Assembly: GCF_900104805.1 (NCBI RefSeq)
Contig: NZ_LT629751.1
Span: forward strand, 2,585,001 to 2,649,000
Source of the DNA: Pseudomonas oryzae
GTDB taxonomy: Bacteria; Pseudomonadota; Gammaproteobacteria; Pseudomonadales; Pseudomonadaceae
Length of the DNA: 64,000 nt
Direction of reading: 5' to 3'
This document shows positions 56,247-64,000 of the stretch, one piece after another. The notes under the pieces are model-generated. The model did no database searches. It saw only the letters and a program-made list of their open reading frames with translations, and had not been told where the DNA came from. Positions within the stretch are counted from its first letter, which is position 1; every line of letters starts with the position of its first letter. Made by a program: the position numbers and the translations under genes.

Positions 56247-56708
56247 TCATTCGGACGGCCGCGCGGGCAGCGCCAGCCAGTAGGTATGGAACACCTCGTC
56301 GCGCACGTAGCCGAGCTTCTCGTAGAGCGCCTGGGCGGCCCGGTTGCTGCGCGCCGTTTCCAGCTGCAGGCCGCAGGCGCCGGTGGCCTCGGCATGCGCG
56401 CGGGCGGCGTTCATCAGCGCCACTGCTACGCCCTGGCGCCGCGCCTCGGGGCTGACGAACAGGTCGTTGAGCAGCCAGGCCGGGCGCAGGCTCAGCGAGG
56501 AGAATCGCGGGTAGAGCTGCACGAAGCCCTGGGCCAGTCCCGCCTCGTCACGGGCCAGGAAGATCGCCGAATCGCCGCGCGCCAGGCGCTCGCCGAGGAA
56601 GGCGCGCACCGGCGCCGCCGGCTGCGGCACCTCGTAGAAGGTCAGGTAGCCGGCGAACAGCCAGATCAGGTCGTCGAGGTCGGCGGGGGTGGCCAGGGCA
56701 ACGCGCAT
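56247..56708 (-). CDS. GNAT-family N-acetyltransferase
   Basis: A 153-residue acetyltransferase. The acetyl-CoA motif A is visible as LNDLFVSPEARRQGVAVALMNAARAHA (about 84-110; R/Q-x-x-G-x-A core), and motif B as LQLETARSNRAAQALYEKLGYV. It is upstream of gcvR on the same strand with a 29-base gap. The substrate cannot be deduced. Confidence 0.85.
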   Translation of the reverse strand: MRVALATPADLDDLIWLFAGYLTFYEVPQPAAPVRAFLGERLARGDSAIFLARDEAGLAQGFVQLYPRFSSLSLRPAWLLNDLFVSPEARRQGVAVALMNAARAHAEATGACGLQLETARSNRAAQALYEKLGYVRDEVFHTYWLALPARPSE

Positions 56709-56827
56709 GGACGACTCCTGCGAGCGAGGGTGGAGCCAGTATAGGCAGCGTCGGGCGCCTCGCTAAACCCCGCCCAGCGGTTATCATGCGAGCCGGGAAC
56801 ATCACACCGTCGTCGCGAGGAGCCGCC

Positions 56828-57283
56828 ATGGATCCCTTCATGCAAGCCGCCATCGAAGAAGCTCGCCTGGGTCTCGCCGAGGGCGGCATCCCCATCGGCT
56901 CGGTGATCGTCCATCGCGGCCGCATCATCGGCCGCGGCCACAACCGTCGGGTGCAGCAGGGCAGCGCCATCCTGCACGGCGAGATGGACGCCTTCGAGAA
57001 CGCCGGGCGCCAGCCGGCCAGCGTCTACCGCGAGGCGGTGCTCTACACCACCCTGTCGCCCTGCTCGATGTGCAGCGGCGCCATCCTGCTCTACGGCATT
57101 CCCAGGGTGATCGTCGGCGAGAACCGCACCTTCCTGGGCGAGGAGGATCTGCTGCGCGCGCGCGGCGTGGCGGTCGAGGTGCTGCAGGACGCAACCTGCA
57201 TCCAGCTGATGCGCGAGTTCATCGCCGCCCGTCCCGAGCTGTGGAACGAGGACATCGGCGTCGCGCCGGAGGACCACGCCTGA
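56828..57283 (+). CDS. Cytosine deaminase-like protein of the fungal FCY1 type
   Basis: A 151-residue member of the cytidine deaminase fold. The zinc site is HGEMDAFENAGR (His near 49, catalytic Glu near 51) and SPCSMCSGAILLYGIPR (cysteines near 79 and 82). The overall layout closely follows yeast cytosine deaminase: AALGYKEGG-like N terminus (EARLGLAEGGIPIGS) and the C-terminal RPELWNEDIG that caps the active site. It lacks a TadA tRNA-binding signature. GAGGAG precedes the ATG. The stop overlaps the next start (TGATG). Confidence 0.85.
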   Translation: MDPFMQAAIEEARLGLAEGGIPIGSVIVHRGRIIGRGHNRRVQQGSAILHGEMDAFENAGRQPASVYREAVLYTTLSPCSMCSGAILLYGIPRVIVGENRTFLGEEDLLRARGVAVEVLQDATCIQLMREFIAARPELWNEDIGVAPEDHA

Positions 57284-58419
57284 TGCCGCATCGCGCCGCC
57301 GACGCCTCGGCCCTGGCGCCGCTGGCCGCCTGGCACGCCGCCGTCGCCGCGGGCTTCGCGGCGGACGAGGCCCAGCGCCAGGCCGCCCGGCACCTGGACG
57401 ACTGCCATGCCGCCCTGCACCGGGGCGATCCGGCGCCGCGCGGGGTGTACCTGTGGGGTCCGGTCGGCCGCGGCAAGACCTGGCTGATGGACCAGTTCCA
57501 CGCCAGCCTGCAGGTGCCGGCGCGCCGCCAGCACTTCCACCACTTCATGCGCTGGGTGCACCGCCGCCTGTTCCAGCTCACCGGCACCGTCGATCCGCTG
57601 CCGGCGCTGGCCCGCGAGCTGGCCGGCGAGGTGCGCGTGCTGTGCTTCGACGAGCTGTTCGTCAGCGACATCGGCGACGCCATGCTGCTCGGCCCGCTGC
57701 TGACCGCGCTGTTCGCCGAACGGGTGACGGTGGTCGCCACCTCCAACCAGCCGCCGGCCCAGCTGTACGCCGACGGATTCAACCGCCAGCGCCTGCTGCC
57801 GGCGATCGCCGCCATCGAGCGGCACATGCAGGTGGTCGGCGTGGATGGCGGCGCCGATCACCGCCTGCATCCCGGCGCGCAGTGCCAGCGCTACTGGCTC
57901 GCCCGCCCGGGGCAGCCGAGCGCGCTGGCGGCGGTGTTCGACCGGCTGAGTGGCGGCCAGGCGGTCTCCACCGCGCCGGTCGCGCTCGGCCAGCGCAGCG
58001 TCGGCGCGCTGCGCCACAGCCCGGCGGCGCTCTGGTGCCGCTACGCCGACCTGTGCCAGCAGCCGCTGTCGGCCTTCGACTTCATCGCCCTGTGCGACCG
58101 CTTCCCGGCCATCCTGCTCGGCGAGGTACCCTGCCTCAGCGCCCGCCAGCGCGCGGCGCGCATCGCCCGCGGCACCGAGGACGGCGCCCGCCTGGTGGTC
58201 GCCGGCGACCGCCAGCTGCCCGAGCTGTCGGTGCACGACGACAGCGTGCGGCGCTTCATCGCCCTGGTCGACGAATGCTACGACCGCCGCGTGCCGCTGT
58301 ATCTGGAAGCGCAGGTGGCGCTGGAGGCGCTGTACACCGAGGGCGGCCTGACCTTTCCGTTCCGCCGCACGCTGAGCCGCCTGCGCGAGATGCAGCTGGA
58401 ACGCTTTGCCCAGACCTGA
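57283..58419 (+). CDS. zapE: AFG1/ZapE-family AAA-like ATPase
   Basis: A 378-residue ATPase. Walker A is GPVGRGKTW (about 58-66) and Walker B is VLCFDELFVSDIGDAMLL (about 118-135). HFHHFMRWVHRRL and TSNQPPAQLYADGFNRQRLLP are also family markers. E. coli ZapE acts on the Z-ring under stress; mitochondrial Afg1 handles oxidative damage. This may be a second, diverged ZapE paralogue, since it lies beside a deaminase gene rather than the usual petABC or rpsI/rplM context. It is translationally coupled to the deaminase. Confidence 0.85.
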   Translation: MPHRAADASALAPLAAWHAAVAAGFAADEAQRQAARHLDDCHAALHRGDPAPRGVYLWGPVGRGKTWLMDQFHASLQVPARRQHFHHFMRWVHRRLFQLTGTVDPLPALARELAGEVRVLCFDELFVSDIGDAMLLGPLLTALFAERVTVVATSNQPPAQLYADGFNRQRLLPAIAAIERHMQVVGVDGGADHRLHPGAQCQRYWLARPGQPSALAAVFDRLSGGQAVSTAPVALGQRSVGALRHSPAALWCRYADLCQQPLSAFDFIALCDRFPAILLGEVPCLSARQRAARIARGTEDGARLVVAGDRQLPELSVHDDSVRRFIALVDECYDRRVPLYLEAQVALEALYTEGGLTFPFRRTLSRLREMQLERFAQT

Positions 58420-58435
58420 ACAGGGAGCCACCCGC

Positions 58436-58840
58436 ATGATCGACCACCTCGACCACCTGGTGCTGACCACCACCGACGTGGACGCCTGCACGCGCTTCTA
58501 CACGGAGGTGCTCGGCATGCGTCTGGAAACCTTCGGCAACGGCCGCCTGGCGTTGTGCTTCGGCAAGCAGAAGATCAACCTGCATGTGCGCGGGCACGAG
58601 TTCGAGCCCAAGGCGCACCTGCCGGTGCCGGGGGCGCTGGACCTGTGCTTCATCGCCAGCCAACCGCTGGAGGCGGTGATCGCCCATCTGCAGCGCCATG
58701 GCTGGCCGATCGTCGAGGGGCCGGTCATGCGTACCGGCGCGACCGGGCCGATCCGCTCGGTGTACGTGCGCGATCCGGATCTCAACCTGATCGAGATCGC
58801 CGAGCCGGCGGCCTGGAGCCGCCCGCGGCGCGAGGAATGA
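58436..58840 (+). CDS. VOC-family protein
   Basis: A 134-residue vicinal-oxygen-chelate fold protein: IDHLDHLVLTTTDVDACTRFYTEVLGM (about 2-28) and VYVRDPDLNLIEIAE (about 111-125), with candidate metal ligands His5/His8, His in NLHVRGHEF and Glu123. Similar to glyoxalase/ring-cleavage dioxygenase superfamily singletons in Pseudomonas. It follows zapE by 16 bases. The reaction is not known. Confidence 0.82.
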   Translation: MIDHLDHLVLTTTDVDACTRFYTEVLGMRLETFGNGRLALCFGKQKINLHVRGHEFEPKAHLPVPGALDLCFIASQPLEAVIAHLQRHGWPIVEGPVMRTGATGPIRSVYVRDPDLNLIEIAEPAAWSRPRREE

Positions 58841-58852
58841 GGGACGCGCGCC

Positions 58853-59362
58853 TCAGTTGGCGCGCCGACGCCCGTGCGGGCTGCGCGCGGTGCCGCGCGG
58901 CAGGTCGCCGTCGTTGATGGCGGCGGCCAGCTGCTCGACGTCGTCCGGGCGGAAGCCCAGCGGGCGGATCGAGGCGCCGAGGTCCAGACACCAGATGCCG
59001 TCTTCGCGGTTCGGCCGACCATCCTCGCTGGAATAGACCCAGGCGGTGCCGCGCACGATGATGCGGTCGCTGGCGCACAGCAGCGGCTCGGCGCTGCCTT
59101 CGGGAATGGCCACGATCACCCCGTCCGCCTCGAGCAGCTCGCAATGCCCGGCGCCCTTGACCTTGCGCACGAACAGCTGATCGGCCGGAGCCGGGCCGGC
59201 GGCGAAGGCGCAGTCGACATGGGCGACGCAGCGTTCGGCGGCGCACAGTTCGAGCAGCTCGTGGTTGGTGAGAAAGATACCGGTCAGCTCGTGAACCCGC
59301 AGCACCGCAGCGCTCGAGTCCAGCCAGCCCTGTCGGGCTTGATCCCTGGTCATGCCTTGCAT
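58853..59362 (-). CDS. Hypothetical protein, 169 residues
   Basis: Unrecognised. The N-terminal half (about 5-80) is helical with VLRVHELTGIFLTNHELLELCAAERCVAHVDCAF, which contains three cysteines (about residues 34, 39 and 45). The C-terminal half is beta-rich, ending with DLGASIRPLGFRPDDVEQLAAAI, a pattern reminiscent of a pleckstrin-like fold, by impression only. The ATG at 59362 or 59353 could be used. It is convergent with the VOC gene, 12 bases apart. Confidence 0.65.
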   Translation of the reverse strand: MQGMTRDQARQGWLDSSAAVLRVHELTGIFLTNHELLELCAAERCVAHVDCAFAAGPAPADQLFVRKVKGAGHCELLEADGVIVAIPEGSAEPLLCASDRIIVRGTAWVYSSEDGRPNREDGIWCLDLGASIRPLGFRPDDVEQLAAAINDGDLPRGTARSPHGRRRAN

Positions 59363-59503
59363 AATCCCTCGACTCCCTGGAGTTGTAATTATGTCAGGAA
59401 AGACCTGCGACCAGCCGGGCCGACATCGTGCCTTTCTTTCCCCCTCTTTGAAGCATAGCCGGCAACGGTGATTTTCTGCGACGCAGGTCGCAAAAATCAC
59501 CTG

Positions 59504-60385
59504 TCACTTCAGCGCCAGGATGCGCCGCGCACCATTCAGCACCAGCAGGCCGACCGCGCTGCCGATCAGCAGATCCGGCCAGGGCGAGCCGCTCCAGGCC
59601 ACCAGCGCGCCGGCCACGATCACCCCCAGGTTGGCGAGCACGTCGTTGGCCGAGAAGATCCAGCTGGCGCGCATGTGCGCGCCGCCGTCGCGATGCGCGG
59701 AGAGCAGGTACAGGCAGGTCACGTTGGCCGCCAGCGCCAGCAGGCCGATGCCCATCATCGACAGCGACTGCGGCTCGCTGCCGAACCAGAAGCGCCGGCC
59801 GACCTCGGCCAGCGCCGACAGGGCGAGAAGCAGCTGCAGCACGCCGGCGAAGCGCGCCGAACGCAGCTGCGCCTGCGCCGTGCGGCCGACGGTGAACAGC
59901 GCCACGCCGTACACCGCCGCGTCGGCGAACATGTCCAGCGAATCGGCGATCAGCCCGGTAGACTGCGCCAGCAGGCCGCCGACCAGTTCGACGCCGAACA
60001 TCAGCGCATTGATCGCCAGCAGCACCCGCAACACGCCGGCCTGCTGCCCGGCCTGCGCTGCCGCCGCGCGCCGCTGTGCCGCCACCGCCTCGCCGGCCAG
60101 CGCCTCGGTGGCGGTGAGCCGGGCACCGAGGCCGAGGGACGCCAGCTTGCTGGCCACCGCCTCGATCTCGCCGGCATGGAACACCTGCAGGCGGCGCTGC
60201 GGCAGGTCGAAGGCCAGCGCCGCCACGCCGGGCATCCGCTCGATGGCCAGGCGGATCATCCGCTCCTCGGCCGCGCAGTCCATCTTCGGCACCAGGAAAT
60301 GGCTGACCCACGCCGCGTCGGCGGGCACCGCCGTCGGCTCACCCGCCGACGCGGAACATCCGCAGCCCTGTTCGCACCCGCTCAT
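59504..60385 (-). CDS. Cation diffusion facilitator with N-terminal metal domain
   Basis: A 293-residue CDF-type exporter. An N-terminal cysteine cluster (MSGCEQGCGCSAS) is followed by an HMA-like ferredoxin fold (VPKMDCAAEERMIRLAIERM, about 31-50). Six membrane segments follow from about 115. The CDF metal motif appears as ADSLDMFADAAVYG near 142-155, and the paired site as FSANDVLANLGV near 242. The cysteine cluster suggests mercury, copper or zinc sensing or loading, but the metal cannot be named. Confidence 0.8.
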   Translation of the reverse strand: MSGCEQGCGCSASAGEPTAVPADAAWVSHFLVPKMDCAAEERMIRLAIERMPGVAALAFDLPQRRLQVFHAGEIEAVASKLASLGLGARLTATEALAGEAVAAQRRAAAAQAGQQAGVLRVLLAINALMFGVELVGGLLAQSTGLIADSLDMFADAAVYGVALFTVGRTAQAQLRSARFAGVLQLLLALSALAEVGRRFWFGSEPQSLSMMGIGLLALAANVTCLYLLSAHRDGGAHMRASWIFSANDVLANLGVIVAGALVAWSGSPWPDLLIGSAVGLLVLNGARRILALK

Positions 60386-60500
60386 CGTCCTCGCCTCCGT
60401 CCATCCGCTGTCGCTCAGCTGACCGAAGGTTGCCATGCGCGGCAGGGTGCTGCCCAGCGCCACCCGCCGCGGTGCATGGGCGCAGCGGCTGACGCGCGGC

Positions 60501-60845
60501 TCAGGCCATGGCCGGCGAGAACAGCTTGAGGCCGGCCACCCCGGCGACGATCAGCAGCAGGCAGGCGATGCGTGCGGCGCTGGCCGCCTCGCCGAGGAAG
60601 AGGATGCCGTAGACCGCCGTGCCCACCGCGCCGATGCCGACCCACACGGCGTAGGCGGTGCCCACCGGCAGGGTGCGCACCGCCATGGCCAGCAGGTACA
60701 GGCTGAGGGCGATGAATACCACGCAGTACAGCGTCGGCCACGGGCGGGTGAAACCTTCGGTGCGCGGGATGGCGGCGGCGTAGCAGATCTCGGCGATGCC
60801 GGCGCTGATCAGGAACCACCAGCCGGCGTTGGCACCTGTGAACAT
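60501..60845 (-). CDS. SugE/Gdx-type SMR transporter
   Basis: A 114-residue small multidrug-resistance protein with four membrane segments. SAGIAEICYAAAIPRTEGFTRPWPTL (about 15-40) includes the conserved membrane glutamate, and LPVGTAYAVWVGIGAVGTAVYG (about 62-83) is the pore motif. The VWVGIG sequence places it nearer Gdx guanidinium exporters than drug-type EmrE. GGGGAG precedes the ATG. Confidence 0.82.
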   Translation of the reverse strand: MFTGANAGWWFLISAGIAEICYAAAIPRTEGFTRPWPTLYCVVFIALSLYLLAMAVRTLPVGTAYAVWVGIGAVGTAVYGILFLGEAASAARIACLLLIVAGVAGLKLFSPAMA

Positions 60846-60962
60846 GTCGTGCTCCCCGTAAAAGTGATGACGGGCGGCCACATCCTGTCTGCCGCCCGGT
60901 TCCCTGCCCCAGGAACGCGTTGACGGACACTGCCCATCGTGCGGGCAGCTCCGGTATCTATT

Positions 60963-61023
60963 CGTAGGGTGCGCCATGCGCACCGTTCACCACAGCGAGG
61001 CGGTGCGCACGGCGTCCCCTACC
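60963..61023. repeat. REP-like stem-loop downstream of the dmm operon
   Basis: Arms CGTAGGGTGCGCCATGCGCACC (split here as 60963-60984) and 61002-61023 pair imperfectly around a 17-base loop; same family as the element at 35744-35804. It lies 3 bases after the GcvT-like gene and may act as a transcript end. Confidence 0.75.
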
Positions 61024-61025
61024 GA

Positions 61026-62159
61026 TCAGCCCTTGGCCGTGCGCTTGAGCTTCTGCGGATCGTCGAACGGCAGCGTGTGGGCGATGGCGGCGACCGCGAG
61101 GCTGCCGCGCACCTCCAGCGGACAGCCCTGTTCGGCGTAGGGCACCTCCATCCGCGCGATGGCCATCGACTTGCCGGTCAGCCGCGAGTACATGCCGCAG
61201 GTGATCACCCCGACCTGCTTGCCGTCGGCCCACAGGGTGTCGCCACCCGTCGCCGCCTGCTCGCCGTCGAGCAGCACGCCGAAGATCTTGAAGCGCTCCT
61301 TGCCCTTGAGCCGCGCGTGCTCCAGGCCGCCGCGGAACTCGCCCTTGGTCGGCGACACGGTGAAGTCCAGGCCCAGCTCCCACAGGGTGTCGCCGGCGCC
61401 CTGGTCGGCGAAGGGGTACATCTCCGAGTTGTCGTAGGGGAAGAACAGCAGGTAGCTCTCCACCCGCAACCAGTCCAGCGCGGTGAAGGCGCAGGGGATG
61501 ATGCCCATGGGCTTGCCCAGCTCGAGGATGGTGTCCCAGATCAGCGGCGCGTCGGCGGCCTTGCAGAAGATCTCGTAGCCGCGCTCGCCGGTGTAGCCGG
61601 TGCGCGAGATCATCACCGGGCAGCCGAACAGCTTGGTCTGCAGATGGTGGAAGTACGCCAGCTCGCGGATGCCGGGCACGTGCTCGGCGAGGAAGTCCAC
61701 CGCCAGCGGGCCCTGCAGCGACAGGTCGTGCATGTCGTCGTCGAACAGCACGGCGACCTGACGGCCCTGCGCCGAGCGGAGCAGCATCTCGTAGCCGCCG
61801 CCGGCACCGTGCACCACCATGAAGGCGTTGGGCCCGGTGCGGTAGATCACGCAGTCGTCGACGAACTTGCCCGCCTCGTTGAGCATGGTCGCGTACACCG
61901 ACTTGCCGGGATACAGCTTAGAGATGTCGCGGCTGGTGGCGTATTCGAGCAGCGACTCGGCGTGCGGGCCGACGTAATGCACCTTCTTCAGGCCGGACAC
62001 GTCCATCAGGCCGGCGCGGGTGCGGATCGCCTCGTGGGCGTCGGCCAGGCTGGTGGCCTCGTAGGTCCAGGCGGTGCCCATGCCGTTCCAGTCTTCCAGC
62101 TTGGAGCCCAGGGCACGATGACGTTCGGCCAGGACGGAAATGCGCCAGGAATTGGCCAT
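61026..62159 (-). CDS. GcvT-like folate subunit of dimethylamine monooxygenase
   Basis: A 377-residue aminomethyltransferase-fold protein. LMDVSGLKKVHYVGPHAESLLEYATSRDISKL (about 51-82) and ISRTGYTGERGYEIFCKAADAPLIWDTILELG (about 199-230) are GcvT signatures. It lacks the glycine-cleavage neighbours and sits directly after the DUF3445 gene, matching the tetrahydrofolate-binding subunit of the heme-dependent oxidative N-demethylase described in Pseudomonas mendocina. It would trap formaldehyde as methylene-tetrahydrofolate. Confidence 0.85.
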   Translation of the reverse strand: MANSWRISVLAERHRALGSKLEDWNGMGTAWTYEATSLADAHEAIRTRAGLMDVSGLKKVHYVGPHAESLLEYATSRDISKLYPGKSVYATMLNEAGKFVDDCVIYRTGPNAFMVVHGAGGGYEMLLRSAQGRQVAVLFDDDMHDLSLQGPLAVDFLAEHVPGIRELAYFHHLQTKLFGCPVMISRTGYTGERGYEIFCKAADAPLIWDTILELGKPMGIIPCAFTALDWLRVESYLLFFPYDNSEMYPFADQGAGDTLWELGLDFTVSPTKGEFRGGLEHARLKGKERFKIFGVLLDGEQAATGGDTLWADGKQVGVITCGMYSRLTGKSMAIARMEVPYAEQGCPLEVRGSLAVAAIAHTLPFDDPQKLKRTAKG

Positions 62160-62317
62160 GTCGTTCTCCTTGAGTTTTTTCGGGCGCGCGCCGGCCCATC
62201 CGGTGCACGCAAGGCATTCGGTTGTTTTTTGGAGTCGCGGGGGATGAGGCCGGCTGCGGCCTATCCGGCAAGCGGTCGAGGGCTGGGCAACACGGCACGG
62301 TCACCCACCCTGCGCGG

Positions 62318-63346
62318 CTACGCGGCGGCCTCGGCTTCGGGGTCGAAGCGGCTCAGCCAGTCGACCACCGTCTGCCGGTAGCGGGTCAGCCCCTTGTAGT
62401 CGGCGATGGCATCGGGCAGACCGCGCAGCACGCGGTGCAGGCGGCAGGCCCAGGCCGGGTTGGTCGCCAGCTCGTCGAGGCTGATCAGGTAGGTGCGGAT
62501 GCTGAACAGCAGCGCATTGCTGCGCGGCAGGCGCGCCATGTGCTGCAGCTCGACGCGCAGGTGCACCAGCTGGCCGACGTTGTCCGCCGTCACCAGGCCG
62601 CGCTCGTGGCCCCACTCGTGGAAGGTCTCCGAGGAGGTATCCAGGCGCGGGTTGATGGTCATGGTCCAGTTCAGCCGGCGCACCGGGCGATCGACCTGGA
62701 TGTTCAGCAGGTACTTCAGCGCGCGGTCGAACACGCCCAGCTGGTGGGCCATCGGCACCGGCGCGTGCCACTGCTTGAAGCTCATGCCGGCGTCGAAGGC
62801 CAGCGACCAGTCGGCCGGGCCGGTGACGATGCCGGCGTCCATGTACAGGTCGCCGTCGCGCTGGTCGAGCAGGGCGAAATCGCCCTGCACCTGGCGGCCG
62901 ATGTACTCCAGCGGCTCGTAGGGCAGGCTGTCGGCGTCGCCGAAGGTGAAACGCTGGCAGATGTCGAGGGCGAAGTTCTCCCAGGTCCACTGGTTGCCCT
63001 TGCGGGTCAGGCGGAAGTGCTCGGGATAGTCGGCGGCCAGGTGGGTCATCAGCATTTCCAGCGCGTCCCAGCAGGCGTCGTGCATGTGCGGCATGACCAC
63101 GAAACGCTGCGGGTCGCGGGCCAGCACGCGGGCACGCTCGGCGGTCTCCGAGCGGTAGTGCTCGTCGATGTCGAAGCAGTGCTCGAACACCGAGCCCGGC
63201 GCACCGGCGGTGGCCGGCTCGATGTTCACCGAGTACAGGTAATGGTCGTCGGGGAACGGGAAAGGGAAGCGGGCGATCGCCGCCGGGCTGTTGGCGAAGC
63301 TGAAATCGTCCCGGTAGCTTTCCAGCGGTTTGAGAGTGACGGGCAT
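62318..63346 (-). CDS. DUF3445 heme subunit of dimethylamine monooxygenase (HODM alpha)
   Basis: A 342-residue DUF3445 protein, the PAS-fold heme-binding catalytic subunit of the heme-dependent oxidative N-demethylase that converts dimethylamine to methylamine and formaldehyde. The central region GPADWSLAFDAGMSFKQWHAPVPM (about 196-219) and RLNWTMTINPRLDTS (about 245-259) are typical; SNALLFSIRTYLISLDEL is a C-terminal marker. The start at 63346 follows GGAGT. It is flanked by the reductase and GcvT-like genes on the same strand. Confidence 0.88.
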   Translation of the reverse strand: MPVTLKPLESYRDDFSFANSPAAIARFPFPFPDDHYLYSVNIEPATAGAPGSVFEHCFDIDEHYRSETAERARVLARDPQRFVVMPHMHDACWDALEMLMTHLAADYPEHFRLTRKGNQWTWENFALDICQRFTFGDADSLPYEPLEYIGRQVQGDFALLDQRDGDLYMDAGIVTGPADWSLAFDAGMSFKQWHAPVPMAHQLGVFDRALKYLLNIQVDRPVRRLNWTMTINPRLDTSSETFHEWGHERGLVTADNVGQLVHLRVELQHMARLPRSNALLFSIRTYLISLDELATNPAWACRLHRVLRGLPDAIADYKGLTRYRQTVVDWLSRFDPEAEAAA

Positions 63347-63390
63347 GACGGACTCCACGGATTCGGTTCGGGCCACAGGGCCGACGGGAA

Positions 63391-64000
63391 CTAGAGGTCG
63401 AGGACCAGGGTGCTGCCGGCGCAGCCGCGCGACACGCAGGGCATCAGCTGGTCGGCGCGTTCGGCCTCGGCAAGGAAGCTGTCGCGGTGCTCCACCGCGC
63501 CGCGCAGGTAGCGCGTCGCGCACTGGCCGCAGACGCCACCGCGGCACAGGCTGGGCACCGCCACGCCGGCCTGCTCGAGCGCCTCGAGCAGACTGAGGTC
63601 GGCCGCCACCTCGAGGCGCCGGCCGCTGCCGGCCAGGTCGGCGACGAAGGGCTCGGCCGGCGCACCGGCGCCCGGCGCCGCGCCAGCGAAGGCCTCCCAG
63701 TGCACCCGGCCCTGCGGCCAGCGCAGGCCCTGCGCCGCCTCACGCACGCCGTCGATCAGCCGCTGCGGGCCGCACACGTAGGCGTGGGTCGCCAGCGGCT
63801 GGTGGCGCAGCAGCGCGGTGAGCTCGAGGCGCTCGCCGGCACTGGCGTCGTAGGCGTGGAAGCGCGCGCCGAGGCGGGTGGCCAGCTCGTCGCGGTAGGC
63901 GTCGGTGAGACCGCCGCGACAGGCGTAGTGCAGCTCGAAGCTGGCGCCGCGGCGCTCCAGCTCGGCGATCTGGGCCAGGAACGGGGTGATGCCGATACCG
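63391..64000 (-). CDS. PDR/VanB-type ferredoxin reductase (C-terminal part, runs off the right edge)
   Basis: The visible 202 residues comprise an NAD(P)H-binding segment (GIGITPFLAQIAELERRG) and the YVCGPQRLIDGV motif. A C-terminal plant-type [2Fe-2S] domain follows with CRGGVCGQCATRYLRG and a downstream cysteine (LMPCVSRGC). The FMN/FAD-binding N terminus is beyond the window. It delivers electrons to the heme subunit. It ends 44 bases before the DUF3445 start in the operon. Confidence 0.88.
   Translation of the reverse strand, partial: GIGITPFLAQIAELERRGASFELHYACRGGLTDAYRDELATRLGARFHAYDASAGERLELTALLRHQPLATHAYVCGPQRLIDGVREAAQGLRWPQGRVHWEAFAGAAPGAGAPAEPFVADLAGSGRRLEVAADLSLLEALEQAGVAVPSLCRGGVCGQCATRYLRGAVEHRDSFLAEAERADQLMPCVSRGCAGSTLVLDL

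Noticed and set aside
60931-60949. Hairpin with ACGA in the loop upstream of the SugE/Gdx-type gene, considered as a mini-ykkC (guanidine-II) riboswitch
   Set aside because: Only one hairpin has an ACGR loop, the loop closing pairs do not fit, and the expected second hairpin near the ribosome site is absent.

Overview
The window is GC-rich chromosomal DNA from a gammaproteobacterium, almost certainly Pseudomonas in the broad sense (possibly one of the very GC-rich lineages). The gene orders era-rnc-DUF4845-lepB-lepA, algU-mucA-mucC-mucD, nadB and sdhE/ygfX/ygfZ are classical Pseudomonas neighbourhoods, and the proteins read as close homologues of Pseudomonas ones. I see no phage, transposase, CRISPR array or rRNA; the only tRNA is tRNA-Gly(CCC). 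The small repeats are REP-like stem-loops between genes.

Layout. 1-7.5 kb: translation, secretion and envelope-stress operons on the minus strand (era, rnc, DUF4845, lepB, lepA; mucD, mucC, mucA, algU). The usual mucB is absent between mucA and mucC. 7.7-11.2 kb: nadB, ygfX, sdhE, ygfZ. 11.2-18.9 kb: tricarboxylate uptake, with the TctDE two-component pair divergent from an OpdH-type porin and TctCBA, followed by an AbrB-family membrane protein. 18.9-26.7 kb: a lipoprotein, ung, two paralogous orphan substrate-binding proteins, two enoyl-CoA hydratase-family enzymes, rsuA and tRNA-Gly. 26.8-34.9 kb: an HPP membrane protein divergent from a CueR-type copper P-type ATPase whose 5' end carries an apparent frameshift in a C8 tract. 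Then come DUF4197, two tandem small-RNA-like units behind CreB-type boxes, and small unknown, MAPEG, cupin and MFS genes.

34.9-41.8 kb is an ethanolamine catabolic operon (exaC-like aldehyde dehydrogenase, APC permease, eutB, eutC) divergent from an AraC-family regulator. 42.7-52.8 kb is a methylated-amine region: a LuxR-HTH/PAS regulator, trimethylamine monooxygenase (tmm), trimethylamine N-oxide demethylase (tdm), two divergent Amt transporters (the second behind a sigma-54 promoter), a 57-residue membrane microprotein and an AGCS sodium symporter. 53-60.9 kb is mixed housekeeping: B3/4 domain protein, MBL-fold protein, gcvR, GNAT, FCY1-like deaminase, zapE-like ATPase, VOC, CDF metal transporter and an SMR exporter of the SugE/Gdx type. 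From 61 kb to the right edge is a dimethylamine monooxygenase operon (heme-dependent oxidative N-demethylase): ferredoxin reductase, DUF3445 heme subunit and GcvT-like folate subunit.

Taken together, the right half can take trimethylamine to TMAO (Tmm), TMAO to dimethylamine plus formaldehyde (Tdm), and dimethylamine to methylamine plus formaldehyde (the HODM complex). Both demethylating steps are coupled to a GcvT-type folate domain. Ethanolamine is deaminated to acetaldehyde and oxidised to acetate. Ammonium-type transporters fit this nitrogen-scavenging theme. Function assignments rest on motif and family recognition by eye; no database search was run.
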